A stretch of 64,000 nucleotides of DNA from contig JAQUIJ010000018.1 of the NCBI GenBank assembly GCA_028683385.1, positions 54,042 through 118,041 on the forward strand, given 5' to 3'. The notes below the pieces were generated by a model that was not told the DNA's origin, ran no database searches, and was given only the letters and a program-made list of their open reading frames with translations. This stretch comes from Prolixibacteraceae bacterium. GTDB lineage: Bacteria > Bacteroidota > Bacteroidia > Bacteroidales > Prolixibacteraceae. The position numbers and the translations under genes are program-made. The stretch's first letter is position 1. Each line of letters begins with the position of its first letter. This document shows, one piece after another, positions 47,668-56,229 of the stretch.

Positions 47668-47740
47668 TCGCTATATTTGTGTGCAAACTGTGTGCAAATA
47701 TTCGTTTTGCACACGTGAAATAAGCATTTAAATATAGCGA
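47668..47740. promoter_or_regulatory. Nested inverted repeats in front of the integrase gene
   Basis: Outer arms TCGCTATATTT (47668-47678) and AAATATAGCGA (47730-47740) are perfect complements. Inner arms GTGTGCAAA (47679-47687) and TTTGCACAC (47706-47714) are also perfect, and TGTGCAAA is repeated at 47691-47698. The left arm contains TATATTTG, matching the Bacteroidota -7 box. The right arm ends 2 bp before the integrase ATG. It may be an operator, integrase arm sites or a structured leader. Confidence 0.6.
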
Positions 47741-47742
47741 CA

Positions 47743-48975
47743 ATGTTCAATTATGCAAACAGTGGAGTTACCGTATCTTCTATTTTAGATAACCGGAGGG
47801 CAACCAATGACAATTTATATCCTATCAAGATCCGTGTAACATTCCAGCGTATTCGTAAATATTATTCGACTGGGAAATATCTTAAATCAGAAGCATGGGA
47901 AAAGCTACCCGATACTAAGAGTAAGAAGATGCTATCTATAAGATTTGATATTCAAAATACGTTTGATATAGTGAAAGATACTGTGCAAGGATTGTTGTAT
48001 GAAGGTGGCTTTTCCTTTGAAGCATTAAATAGCCGCATGAATAAGTCCCCTTCGGATACATTAAATGCCGGATTCAAAATAAAAATTCAGGCTTTATTGG
48101 ATAATGAACAGGTTGGGACCCATCTTTTCTATCAGGATGCACTTAAAAGTGTGGAATCTTATGGAGGAGAGAATATTTCTTATACGGCAGTTACAGTAGA
48201 TTGGCTAAAATGTTACGAAAAGTATATGTTAAAATTAGGAAGGGCATATACAACCATAGGGATGTACTGTCGCGCCATTCGTTCTATTATCAATGAAGCA
48301 AAAAGAGCAGGAATAATAAAAGAGAATCAATATCCATTTGGAAATGGGAAGTATGAAATACCAACAGGTACAGGTCGGAAATTGGCTCTTACATTACAAC
48401 AAATAAAATCGGTTGCTAATTATACTGACGGAAAAGAAACGACAGAAAAATATCGTGATATGTGGTTTTTCTCCTACCTGTGTAATGGTATCAATTTTGC
48501 GGATATGCTTACTCTCAAATATTCCAATATACGGAACGGTGAGATTTGTTTTTTACGTGCCAAAACATCCAGAACATCCAAGGTGAAAAAAGAAGTATGC
48601 GCGATATTGACACCTGAAATGAACGCAATTATCATGAAATGGGGCAATAAATCCCAAAAGCCGGATGAATATATTTTCAAGTATCTGACAGGCAAGGAAA
48701 CACCTTTTAAGGAAAAAGACGTGATAAAAGCGGTCACTAAACTTTGTAATAGGAGATTAAAAAAGATCGGAACAACTTTAGGAATAGAATCGTTAAGCAC
48801 TTACACCGCGAGACATTCCTATGCAACAGTTCTAAAACGTAGTGGAGCTAATATTGCCTATATTTCTGAAAGTTTAGGTCACAATGATCTTAAAACAACA
48901 GAAAACTATCTTGCATCTTTTGAGAGGGATGAGCGAGTAAAGAATGCAAGCTTATTGACCAACTTTGGAGAATAA
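47743..48975 (+). CDS. int: Tyrosine recombinase / integrase of a mobile element
   Basis: A 410-residue integrase with an N-terminal arm-binding domain (about 1-105), a SAM-like core-binding domain (about 110-205) and a catalytic domain (about 215-400). Visible active-site residues are K274 (RAKTSR), R357-H358 (TARHSYAT), H380 (SLGHNDLKTT) and the nucleophile Y389. The position of the first catalytic arginine is N248 (CNGINFADM), a substitution reminiscent of IntDOT, which also lacks Arg I. The gene lies next to the tRNA remnant and opens the mobile region. It likely integrates the element into a tRNA gene. Confidence 0.95.
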   Translation: MFNYANSGVTVSSILDNRRATNDNLYPIKIRVTFQRIRKYYSTGKYLKSEAWEKLPDTKSKKMLSIRFDIQNTFDIVKDTVQGLLYEGGFSFEALNSRMNKSPSDTLNAGFKIKIQALLDNEQVGTHLFYQDALKSVESYGGENISYTAVTVDWLKCYEKYMLKLGRAYTTIGMYCRAIRSIINEAKRAGIIKENQYPFGNGKYEIPTGTGRKLALTLQQIKSVANYTDGKETTEKYRDMWFFSYLCNGINFADMLTLKYSNIRNGEICFLRAKTSRTSKVKKEVCAILTPEMNAIIMKWGNKSQKPDEYIFKYLTGKETPFKEKDVIKAVTKLCNRRLKKIGTTLGIESLSTYTARHSYATVLKRSGANIAYISESLGHNDLKTTENYLASFERDERVKNASLLTNFGE

Positions 48976-49005
48976 GCAATATGTTTGTTTTATAAATTAA
49001 ATCGC

Positions 49006-50613
49006 ATGGCAATACACATTAACATCGAGAAATTGATTTCAGGAAAAATCGTTGAAGGGGAGCGGATTGAGTACAAAAAAGGTTGGAATCCTGCGGCAAT
49101 TTACCGGACGATTTGTGCTTTTGCCAATGATTTTGAAAATATTGGCGGAGGTTATATCATTGTTGGAACGGAAGAAGAAAAAGGAAGGGCAAAACGCCCG
49201 GTTGCCGGTATTGCTATCGATGAATTGGATTCCATTCAAAAGAAGATGGTTGAATTCAATAAAATGATAAATCCTCATTATGCTCCTAAAATCAGCATTG
49301 AAACTGTTGATGATGTTTCAATTCTTGTAATATGGGTTCCGGGAGGAAATCAGAGGCCATACGAAGTTCCCGAAGATGTTACCGTTAAAAAAGATAAGAA
49401 GTATCGGTACTATATTCGAAGGTATGCAAGTACAGTTCAGGCAGATAAAGACGAACGGGATGAATTGATAAGTCTCACCCGCCAGACTCCATTTGATGAC
49501 AGGATTAATACTCAGGCAAGTGTTGAAGATATTTCTCCATTATTAGTCAGGGAATATTTGCAGAATGTGAAAAGTTCCCTGGTCGAGCAAATCGAAACAA
49601 CTCCAATTAATGATATATACAGAGCAATGGATTTAGTTAGTGGTCCAGACGAATTACTTTATCCGAAAAATATTGCCTTGATGATGTTTAATTATCGGCC
49701 GGAAAAATTCTTTCCTTATTCCCGAATTGAGATTGTTGAATTTCCTAATGGATTGGGCGATCCTGTGTTTTATGAAAAGCCTACAATAACAGGTCCGGTT
49801 TATATACAGATACAGAAAGCGCTTGCCCAGTTAGAAAGTATCGTGTTAAAAGAACGGATATATAAATTGCCTGATAGGGCAGAAGCACAACGTGTATGGA
49901 ATTATCCTTTCCGGGCGTTGGAAGAAAGTATCGTAAATGCCTTGTATCATAGGAATTGGGAAGTTCGGGAACCTGTTGAGATACGGATTTTGCCGGATTG
50001 CATTGAGATTGTCAACCAGGGAGGTCCCGACCGGAGTGTGAAGATGGAAGATCTACAAAAAGGGATTATTCATAACCGGAGGTATCGAAACCGGAGAATT
50101 GGTGATTTTTTAAAGGAATTGGATATGACTGAAGGCAGGGGAACCGGTATTCCAATTATCCGCAAAGAAATGGCAAAGAACAGCTCTCCAGAACCTCGCT
50201 TTGAAACAGACGAAAATCACAGTTATTTTATAACAACGCTCCCGATACATTCCGCCTTTTTGGAACGGGGTGACGCTTTAAATGGTGCTATAAAAGGAGA
50301 AGATCAATCTATTCAAATTGCTGATAATAAGTATTATATGTTCTTTGTTGGTAGTGGTGGGGCTATAAATGGGGTTATAAATGGAGCTTTAAATGAAGCT
50401 GTAATCAATGAATTGGTAAATGTGCTAAGAATTATCCACAATCAAAAAGGAATCAATAGAATAGAACTTATTGAGCGAATAGGAAAGGCAAAAACTACCA
50501 TAGAAAGGTATTTAAAAATACTGAAAGAAAATAATCTGATTGAATACAGGGGTGCAAAGAAAACCGGAGGATATTTTCTATCGGAATATGCGTTAGATAA
50601 ACTAAAGAATTAA
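49006..50613 (+). CDS. AlbA_2 (Schlafen-like)/GHKL ATP-binding protein with C-terminal HTH
   Basis: 535 residues from the ATG at 49006 (MAIHINIEKLISG). The N-terminal AlbA_2 domain (about 10-135) has ERIEYKKGWNP and GGGYIIVGTEE. A RecG-C-terminal-like GHKL domain (about 270-430) has EESIVNALYHRNW and EGRGTGIPIIRKEM. A low-complexity linker built from AINGVINGALNEA-like units follows. This family often has such N/I/N-rich repeats. A winged HTH ends the protein (about 470-530). Such proteins are usually regulators, and some are found in defence islands. It starts 30 bp after int and 1 bp separates it from the next gene, so it belongs to the element's early operon. Confidence 0.82.
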   Translation: MAIHINIEKLISGKIVEGERIEYKKGWNPAAIYRTICAFANDFENIGGGYIIVGTEEEKGRAKRPVAGIAIDELDSIQKKMVEFNKMINPHYAPKISIETVDDVSILVIWVPGGNQRPYEVPEDVTVKKDKKYRYYIRRYASTVQADKDERDELISLTRQTPFDDRINTQASVEDISPLLVREYLQNVKSSLVEQIETTPINDIYRAMDLVSGPDELLYPKNIALMMFNYRPEKFFPYSRIEIVEFPNGLGDPVFYEKPTITGPVYIQIQKALAQLESIVLKERIYKLPDRAEAQRVWNYPFRALEESIVNALYHRNWEVREPVEIRILPDCIEIVNQGGPDRSVKMEDLQKGIIHNRRYRNRRIGDFLKELDMTEGRGTGIPIIRKEMAKNSSPEPRFETDENHSYFITTLPIHSAFLERGDALNGAIKGEDQSIQIADNKYYMFFVGSGGAINGVINGALNEAVINELVNVLRIIHNQKGINRIELIERIGKAKTTIERYLKILKENNLIEYRGAKKTGGYFLSEYALDKLKN

Positions 50614-50614
50614 T

Positions 50615-51022
50615 ATGCCCCGACGCAAGCAATACAAAATATCAGCCAGGCAGACTGCAATTTATGATGTTATTGTGGCCGAGCTTCAGCAAAATCCTGA
50701 ATTGGCTGATTACGACATGGGAACCATTGAAATATCCATAAAGAAGAAAATTACTCCCCGGATTCAAAACATTGATTTGGCGATAGCCAACCTGAAAAGA
50801 TACCTCGCGATTAACAGGGATCATATCCAGATCCTCAATGGTGAAATGATCGTGTCCAAAAAAGAGATAGCAAGGATGTTGAAAATCTCGCGGCCAACTT
50901 TTGATAAATGGATCAAGGAAGAATTTATTACCCCCGTTCAATCCAGCGTTTTGAAGGGTACAATAATCTTTCCTCCCGACCAGATTCTGAAGCAGCTTCA
51001 AAATAAAAAGAATAAAAAATAA
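50615..51022 (+). CDS. Small HTH DNA-binding protein
   Basis: A 135-residue basic protein. The C-terminal third contains an HTH (VSKKEIARMLKISRPTFDKWI) like MerR/excisionase proteins, followed by FPPDQILKQLQ. The N-terminal half is helical and unassigned. It follows the ATPase gene by one base. Role in excision or control of the element is likely, by position. Confidence 0.65.
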   Translation: MPRRKQYKISARQTAIYDVIVAELQQNPELADYDMGTIEISIKKKITPRIQNIDLAIANLKRYLAINRDHIQILNGEMIVSKKEIARMLKISRPTFDKWIKEEFITPVQSSVLKGTIIFPPDQILKQLQNKKNKK

Positions 51023-51034
51023 AATAAATTTTTC

Positions 51035-51158
51035 AGCTTTACATCTGTTACGATTGGCATAATTTTGCATTTACAAGTAAATAAAAAAGCGCTTTTAATA
51101 ACTTTACATGGTGAGATTTGATCTTATTTGGCAACATTTGGCTTATTCATGTAAAGCT
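51035..51158. promoter_or_regulatory. CTTTACAT repeats and a 12-bp palindrome upstream of the excisionase-like gene
   Basis: AGCTTTACAT (51035-51044) and its exact reverse complement ATGTAAAGCT (51149-51158) flank the 223-bp gap's centre. CTTTACAT occurs again at 51102-51109, and AAAAGCGCTTTT (51085-51096) is a perfect palindrome. The region is very AT-rich. It is a candidate regulatory or recombination-directionality site. Confidence 0.45.
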
Positions 51159-51245
51159 ATTTATCTGTTTGATTTTCAATTATATTCATCTTTATTTTAC
51201 ACTTAAATTCAATCAGTACTATGTGTAATTTTAAATTTGAGTATC

Positions 51246-51593
51246 ATGTCAAACATTATTCTAACCACGCCCGACGAACTGCGGGCAATCGTAAGCGAAG
51301 CGATCTCCGGCGCTTTTCCCAAACCGGTATCCAATCCATCACAGATCGACACCATCACACTGAACGACACACTGGAGTTGTTGAAAGAACATGGTTATCC
51401 AACGTCCAAGGCCAAGCTTTATAAGCTGACCTCAACCGGTAATATTCCCTGTAAAACGTACGGAAATAAACTGGTCTTTTCCCGAAAAGAAATACTGTTG
51501 TGGGCCGATAATCAGACTAAACCCAAGCACGATTCTGGTAGAATAACCATGTCATTAGCTCGGAGCGCCAGACGTAAAAGGCTAAAGCTATGA
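51246..51593 (+). CDS. Excisionase-like HTH protein
   Basis: 115 residues from the ATG at 51246. The central region (about 33-80: TITLNDTLELLKEHGYPTS, then KLYKLTSTGNIPCKTYGNK) has the helix-turn-helix and wing pattern of MerR-type excisionase/DNA-binding proteins common at this place in Bacteroidota mobile elements. The C-terminal tail is strongly basic. The gene overlaps the helicase start by four bases (ATGA), so the two are translationally coupled. Directing excision is the inferred role. Confidence 0.72.
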   Translation: MSNIILTTPDELRAIVSEAISGAFPKPVSNPSQIDTITLNDTLELLKEHGYPTSKAKLYKLTSTGNIPCKTYGNKLVFSRKEILLWADNQTKPKHDSGRITMSLARSARRKRLKL

Positions 51594-52792
51594 AAGGAAA
51601 AATAAATGATTGCGGAAAATATATTCGCATCGGGACAACTTTGTATAAAACCGTACAAAGGCCACTCATCAGCGGGGATTACATCGAGGAGAAAATCCCC
51701 TGGAGTTACGAAACACTACGGCAGGACTATGGCAAAAACAATCTTCCGGAGATTGAAAAGTACGATGGTTTTTGTATCATTCCCGACCATGTTCATTATA
51801 AACAGGTGCATGGGACATATCTTAACCAGTATGAACCCATATCCCATTTGCCCAGCCCTGGAGACTTTCCCAACATTCGCAGTTTCCTGAATCATATTTT
51901 CGGAGAACAGATCGAACTGGGACTGGATTACCTGCAAATCCTTTATACCCGGCCAACACAAATGCTGCCGATCCTGTTACTGGTTTCCAATGAACGCAAT
52001 ACGGGAAAAACAACATTCCTGCGGTTTTTAAAAATGATTTTTGGCAAAAATGCAACGTTCAACACGAATGAAGATTTTCGAAGCCAGTTTAATGCAGACT
52101 GGGCCAACCGCCTGTTGGTGTTGGTTGATGAATTGCTTTTGAATAAAATGGAAGATACCGAGAAAATCAAGAATCTTTCAACGGCAGGCGATTATAAGAT
52201 TGAGGCCAAGGGCAAAGACCGGCGGGAGATTGAGTTTTTTGCAAAATTTGTTCTTTGTTCCAACAATGAACGAAATCCAATAATTATTCCCAAAGAAGAG
52301 GTACGGTTTTGGGTTCGCAAAATCAATTTGATTGAAAAGGACAATATTCATCTCCGAGGACAGATGGCGACAGAAATTCCGCATTTCTTAAATTTTCTTC
52401 TTTGCCGGGAACTCTCTTCTAAAAATGAATCCCGGATGTGGTTTCATCCATCTACCCTCGACACACCAGCCTTACAGAAAATCAAAAAGTACAACACCAA
52501 TAAGATTGAAATAGAAATGGCTGCTTATTGTTATGAGATAATGGATGGTTTGAAACAAACCAAATTGCGATGTTGCCCCAAAGACCTTATGGACGTGTTG
52601 CGCGAATCAGGGTTACGTGCTGATATTAACATCATTCGAAACATACTAAAAGACAGTTGGGGTCTTAATTCTGAAAAGAACGGTGAATACAGTTTTTACC
52701 TTATAGGTACTGATGGGGAATTCATTCCGGTGAAAAGAAAAGGACGGTACATGGAAATCGAAATATCGATGGTAGATAAAATACTGTTGTAA
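51590..52792 (+). CDS. SF3-like replication helicase (DUF5906/primase-helicase type)
   Basis: A 400-residue protein. The Walker A region is SNERNTGKTTFLR (K140), Walker B LLVLVDE (175-181), and the third motif is FVLCSNNERNP, all in the D5/DUF5906 style of plasmid and phage helicases. The N-terminal 110 residues have no recognisable primase. It lies upstream of a separate primase gene, so the element probably replicates after excision with this pair. Its substrate should be a nearby origin, possibly the 52850-52927 repeats. Confidence 0.8.
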   Translation: MKGKINDCGKYIRIGTTLYKTVQRPLISGDYIEEKIPWSYETLRQDYGKNNLPEIEKYDGFCIIPDHVHYKQVHGTYLNQYEPISHLPSPGDFPNIRSFLNHIFGEQIELGLDYLQILYTRPTQMLPILLLVSNERNTGKTTFLRFLKMIFGKNATFNTNEDFRSQFNADWANRLLVLVDELLLNKMEDTEKIKNLSTAGDYKIEAKGKDRREIEFFAKFVLCSNNERNPIIIPKEEVRFWVRKINLIEKDNIHLRGQMATEIPHFLNFLLCRELSSKNESRMWFHPSTLDTPALQKIKKYNTNKIEIEMAAYCYEIMDGLKQTKLRCCPKDLMDVLRESGLRADINIIRNILKDSWGLNSEKNGEYSFYLIGTDGEFIPVKRKGRYMEIEISMVDKILL

Positions 52793-52849
52793 TGTTGAGT
52801 TTTAGATTTAAAGCATTGAATGATAATAATTTTAACAATACAACACGGT

Positions 52850-52927
52850 CACAACAAACCCACAACAATTTTTATTCTGTTGAATTCCAACTGCGACAAA
52901 TCAGACTTTTGTTGTGCTATTGTTGTG
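52850..52927. repeat. Inverted pair of iteron-like CACAACAA boxes, possible replication origin
   Basis: CACAACAA occurs at 52850-52857 and 52861-52868, with 11-bp periodicity. Its complement TTGTTGTG occurs at 52909-52916 and 52920-52927, also with 11-bp periodicity. The two 19-bp blocks (52850-52868 and 52909-52927) are inverted copies with only the three central bases different, about 40 bp apart. Further ACAACAAAACAACAA follows at 52970-52980. The location between helicase and primase genes suggests an origin or an operator. Confidence 0.55.
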
Positions 52928-52987
52928 TTTGTAATAATCTGACAACTTGTATTTTAACCTCATTTACAACAAAACAACAAAAAATTG

Positions 52988-53926
52988 ATGACTATGGCAT
53001 TACAGGAAATAAAACAAATAAGTATCAGGCAGTACTTAGCAGATTTGGGAATCTACCCGGCAAAAGACAATTCCCGTTATGGAATGTATAATTCACCATT
53101 CAGAGAGGACCATAACGCAAGTATGAAAGTAGATTATCCAAAAAATCTGTGGATAGACTACGGCGCAAATGAAGGCGGAACATTAATCGACCTGGTGATG
53201 AGAATGGAACATTGTTCCCTGCATGAAGCCATCACAAAGTTGGAACGAAAATACAGTTGTACGGACGTAGGTACCTACCAAAGTGCCAACATACCAACAA
53301 GTAATTTTTCTTTTCACCGGAATCATCCGGATTCGGATCTGAGATCAACGGAACCGTCAATAACGATACAGAACGTCCAACCAATCAGCAATCCGGCATT
53401 GATTGAGTATTTGCATGAACGCCGGATCAACATTGACATTGCCCGGATTCATTGCAGCGAAGTTCATTATTCAGTAAATAATAAACCTTATTATGCTGTC
53501 GGGTTCCGGAATGACAAAGGCGGATATGAACTGCGAAGCAAGTATTTCAAGGGATGCACTTCGAAAGATCTTACATCGGTAAACCGAAATAAAGACCATT
53601 GCCTGCTGTTCGAAGGTTTTATGGACTACCTGAGTTTTCTTACCATAAAAAAACTGCAAAATTCACCGGTCGATGTAATCGTTCTGAATTCATTGACCAA
53701 CCTTCCCAAAGTAAAAAACACCCTTGAATTATATAAAAGCATTTCGACATTTCTTGACAATGATCAGGCTGGAAAACGAGCTGTTCAGAAATTGGAATCC
53801 ATCTGTAAAGATGTCATTGACCATTCATTTCTCTATTCGAATTACAAAGACTTAAACGAATACCTGTGTCATCGGCAGCCGATACAACAACAGGACAAAA
53901 AGAAAAAATCAGGATTAAAGCCATAG
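52988..53926 (+). CDS. DnaG-like primase with degenerate zinc domain and Toprim
   Basis: 312 residues from the ATG at 52988 (another ATG at 52994). The N-terminal region (about 15-85, YNSPFREDHNAS, WIDYGANEGGTLIDLVMR) resembles the CHC2 zinc domain of DnaG, but the cysteine ligands are absent. A Toprim domain follows with CLLFEGFMDYLSFL (catalytic Glu) and TFLDNDQAGK (DxD). Such primases are standard in Bacteroidota mobilizable elements. It presumably primes element replication together with the upstream helicase. Transcribed from its own upstream region, given the 195-bp gap. Confidence 0.85.
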   Translation: MTMALQEIKQISIRQYLADLGIYPAKDNSRYGMYNSPFREDHNASMKVDYPKNLWIDYGANEGGTLIDLVMRMEHCSLHEAITKLERKYSCTDVGTYQSANIPTSNFSFHRNHPDSDLRSTEPSITIQNVQPISNPALIEYLHERRINIDIARIHCSEVHYSVNNKPYYAVGFRNDKGGYELRSKYFKGCTSKDLTSVNRNKDHCLLFEGFMDYLSFLTIKKLQNSPVDVIVLNSLTNLPKVKNTLELYKSISTFLDNDQAGKRAVQKLESICKDVIDHSFLYSNYKDLNEYLCHRQPIQQQDKKKKSGLKP

Positions 53927-54039
53927 CCTGACTGAAACAGAATACTGTGTTTTTTAGGGTAGCAAGTTTATGTTTTGGTTATACCAAAACTCTCGTTTCA
54001 TCCCGTTGGTCTAATTAATAAATGTTCAGAAACGTGAAA
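53927..54039. promoter_or_regulatory. Candidate oriT region upstream of the mobilization genes
   Basis: A non-coding interval just before mobC/relaxase, the usual place for oriT. It contains the perfect 8-bp hairpin GTTTTGGT-TAT-ACCAAAAC (53972-53990), preceded by TTTTAGGGTAGCAAG. The nick site was not identified. Confidence 0.5.
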
Positions 54040-54393
54040 ATGAAAACAGAAAACAAAGGGGGCAGACCTGCAAAAGTGGCTGGTCAGAAAAAAGGGTATT
54101 TCATCGGCGTCAAGATGGATACTGAGGAGTATTATACTTTAAAAGCCAAAGCCCGTGAAGCCGGGATTTCCATTAGTGAATGTGTTCGCCAATCTGTTTT
54201 GCGCGGCGTAATTAAACAGCGACTTAACGCCGAAATGTATGACTTGATCCGGAAACTTTGTGGTATGGCCAATAATCTGAACCAGATTGCCCGAAAAGCC
54301 AATGCCCAAGGTTACCAGAATGCCCAGAGTGAAAACCTTCAGCTAGCGAGCAGCATCCGAAAACTGGTAAATCATCTACGACATGATAGCTAA
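54040..54393 (+). CDS. mobC: MobC-like relaxosome accessory protein
   Basis: 117 residues from the ATG at 54040 (MKTENKGGRPAK); an ATG at 54022 would add six. GRPAK, a ribbon-helix-helix-like segment (YTLKAKAREAGISISECVRQSVL) and the C-terminal CGMANNLNQIARKANAQ block are the MobC signature. It assists the relaxase at oriT. It overlaps the relaxase start by 11 bp, so the two are translationally coupled. Confidence 0.88.
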   Translation: MKTENKGGRPAKVAGQKKGYFIGVKMDTEEYYTLKAKAREAGISISECVRQSVLRGVIKQRLNAEMYDLIRKLCGMANNLNQIARKANAQGYQNAQSENLQLASSIRKLVNHLRHDS

Positions 54394-55351
54394 AATTGTC
54401 AAGGGTCAAGGATTCCGGGGTGTGGTCAATTACATCCTGAATCAGGAAAAGAAAGCTGAGATTCTGGACAGCGATGGAGTTATGCTTGATGATCCTGAAG
54501 CCATCATTGAAAGTTTTAACTTCCAGACCGAACTAAATCCACGGATATTGAAACCTGTAGGTCATATATCCCTGAATTTCTCAATACAGGATCAGGAAAA
54601 GTTTTCCAGCGAATTAATGGTTAAAATCGCACGGGATTATATGGCACAAATGGGAATTACCGATACTCAATATTTGATTGCCAGACATTACGACAAGGAA
54701 CATCCACATATTCACCTGGTCTTTAACCGGACAGATTACAATGGGCATACAATCTCTGACCGAAATGATCGCTTCCGAAGTGAGAAGATATGCAAGGAAC
54801 TGACTCGGGAATACGGCCTGTACTTTGCCCAAGGAAAGGAAAATGTAAAGGAACATCGGTTAAAAGAACCCGATAAAACCAAATACGAAATTTATCATGC
54901 GCTGCAATCTGCTATATCTAAATGCCGGAACTGGCAGGAATTAAAAGCAGAGTTACTCAAATCAGGGATTAAAACCGAATTCCAAAATAACGGAGCTACA
55001 GACAAAATACAAGGAGTACGGTTCGGAAAGAATGGATATGAGTTTAACGGTTCAAAGATTGATCGGACTTGCAGTTATTCCAAAATCAGCTACCAATTAT
55101 ACCTGAATGAAAAGCTACGCCAAAATGAAGGCCAGCAGCATTCAGCACCAAACCAATCAGATCAACTAAACCGACAGGACAACACGATAGATTTTTCTTC
55201 TGGACTTGAAAATGCAACTTCAGTATTGGGAGGACTGTTCGATTTCATGAACCCATCACACCATTACGATGAAAACGAGGCTGATTTTTTAAAAGAGCAA
55301 GCCCGAAGGCGGAAAAAAAAGAAAGACAACCAATACAGGCACAGATTGTAA
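54383..55351 (+). CDS. Relaxase / mobilization nuclease
   Basis: A 322-residue protein. The metal-binding motif HPHIH (H107, H109, H111) sits in RHYDKEHPHIHLVFNR, and the N-terminal FRGVVNYILNQ holds the likely catalytic tyrosine Y17. This is the relaxase/mobilization nuclease family (MobP-type) common in Bacteroidota. It nicks oriT and pilots the DNA strand. No type IV secretion genes are in the window, so the element is probably mobilizable rather than self-conjugative. The C-terminus is basic (RRRKKKKDNQY). Confidence 0.92.
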   Translation: MIAKIVKGQGFRGVVNYILNQEKKAEILDSDGVMLDDPEAIIESFNFQTELNPRILKPVGHISLNFSIQDQEKFSSELMVKIARDYMAQMGITDTQYLIARHYDKEHPHIHLVFNRTDYNGHTISDRNDRFRSEKICKELTREYGLYFAQGKENVKEHRLKEPDKTKYEIYHALQSAISKCRNWQELKAELLKSGIKTEFQNNGATDKIQGVRFGKNGYEFNGSKIDRTCSYSKISYQLYLNEKLRQNEGQQHSAPNQSDQLNRQDNTIDFSSGLENATSVLGGLFDFMNPSHHYDENEADFLKEQARRRKKKKDNQYRHRL

Positions 55352-55370
55352 CCAAATTAAATCAAAATTT

Positions 55371-56048
55371 ATGGGTACAAGCAAAATGGATTCTTCGGCA
55401 GTTTATACACTGTTCGAAGAATTAAAACAAAAGATAGATGAATTGAGCAAAAAGTCAATTCAAGATAACCAGGCTAATTCAACTTCTGATTCTGAGATAT
55501 TAAACTCATTTATCGAAGATTTACAAATCAGGATTAACCAACAGCAGTTTACGCCGGAACAAATAAAAAATCTGGGACAGATTTCGGCCTATTCGGTTAA
55601 CAAGGTAAGTGAGCATCTCAATAAAGTTTTTACTGAAATAAAAGCGGTAATTACCCCGATTGATGAAAAGATCACCCTGCTAAAGTTCCCACAAGATATG
55701 GTTATTCGCAATGATCATAATTTTAGAGTGGATTTTCAAAACAGTAAAGCAGCTATTACAATGATCTCTTTGGTTTTAATAATTTTGCTTTCTTTTGGCG
55801 GCAATATCTGGCAATTAAACAGGAATAGCCAACTTAAAGATAATGATTTGAAATACCGCTATATTAAATCGACCAATGGGATTAATCCGGAGAACTTGTA
55901 CAAACTTGAAGATATTTTTCAATATAATCGGGATAAGAAACTGATCAAGGAGATTTTAGGAAATGTGGAGGACTATGAAAGGAATATAAGGGAGGCAGCT
56001 GAGAAGATTGAACGTGAAAGATTAAAGAATGACAAAACAAAAAAATGA
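55371..56048 (+). CDS. Mobilization-linked protein with one TM helix
   Basis: A 225-residue protein. The N-terminal half is helical and polar, a single TM helix spans about 126-145 (ITMISLVLIILLSFGGNIW), and the C-terminus is a charged coiled coil. It starts 19 bp after the relaxase, as third gene of the mob set. Similar one-TM proteins follow relaxases in many Bacteroidota mobilizable elements; their precise job is unknown. A link to the coupling protein or membrane is inference. Confidence 0.65.
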   Translation: MGTSKMDSSAVYTLFEELKQKIDELSKKSIQDNQANSTSDSEILNSFIEDLQIRINQQQFTPEQIKNLGQISAYSVNKVSEHLNKVFTEIKAVITPIDEKITLLKFPQDMVIRNDHNFRVDFQNSKAAITMISLVLIILLSFGGNIWQLNRNSQLKDNDLKYRYIKSTNGINPENLYKLEDIFQYNRDKKLIKEILGNVEDYERNIREAAEKIERERLKNDKTKK

Positions 56049-56229
56049 TGGCCGATGGTTTAGATTGAAAACTCGATGTAATAATTTAACTGATTGGTAA
56101 CCGGTTTTATTTTTGATGAACGAACTAAAATGAGAAGTATATTACACCTTGTTCAAAACTTTCTCACAAAGTTAGGTTATGTTTATTCCATTTGTTTTAT
56201 TTTAGAGAAAATAAACGATCAGCCTCCTT

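Noticed and set aside
52792..53091. 99-codon frame from 52792
   Set aside because: It runs through the iteron region and into the primase in another frame, with no family features.
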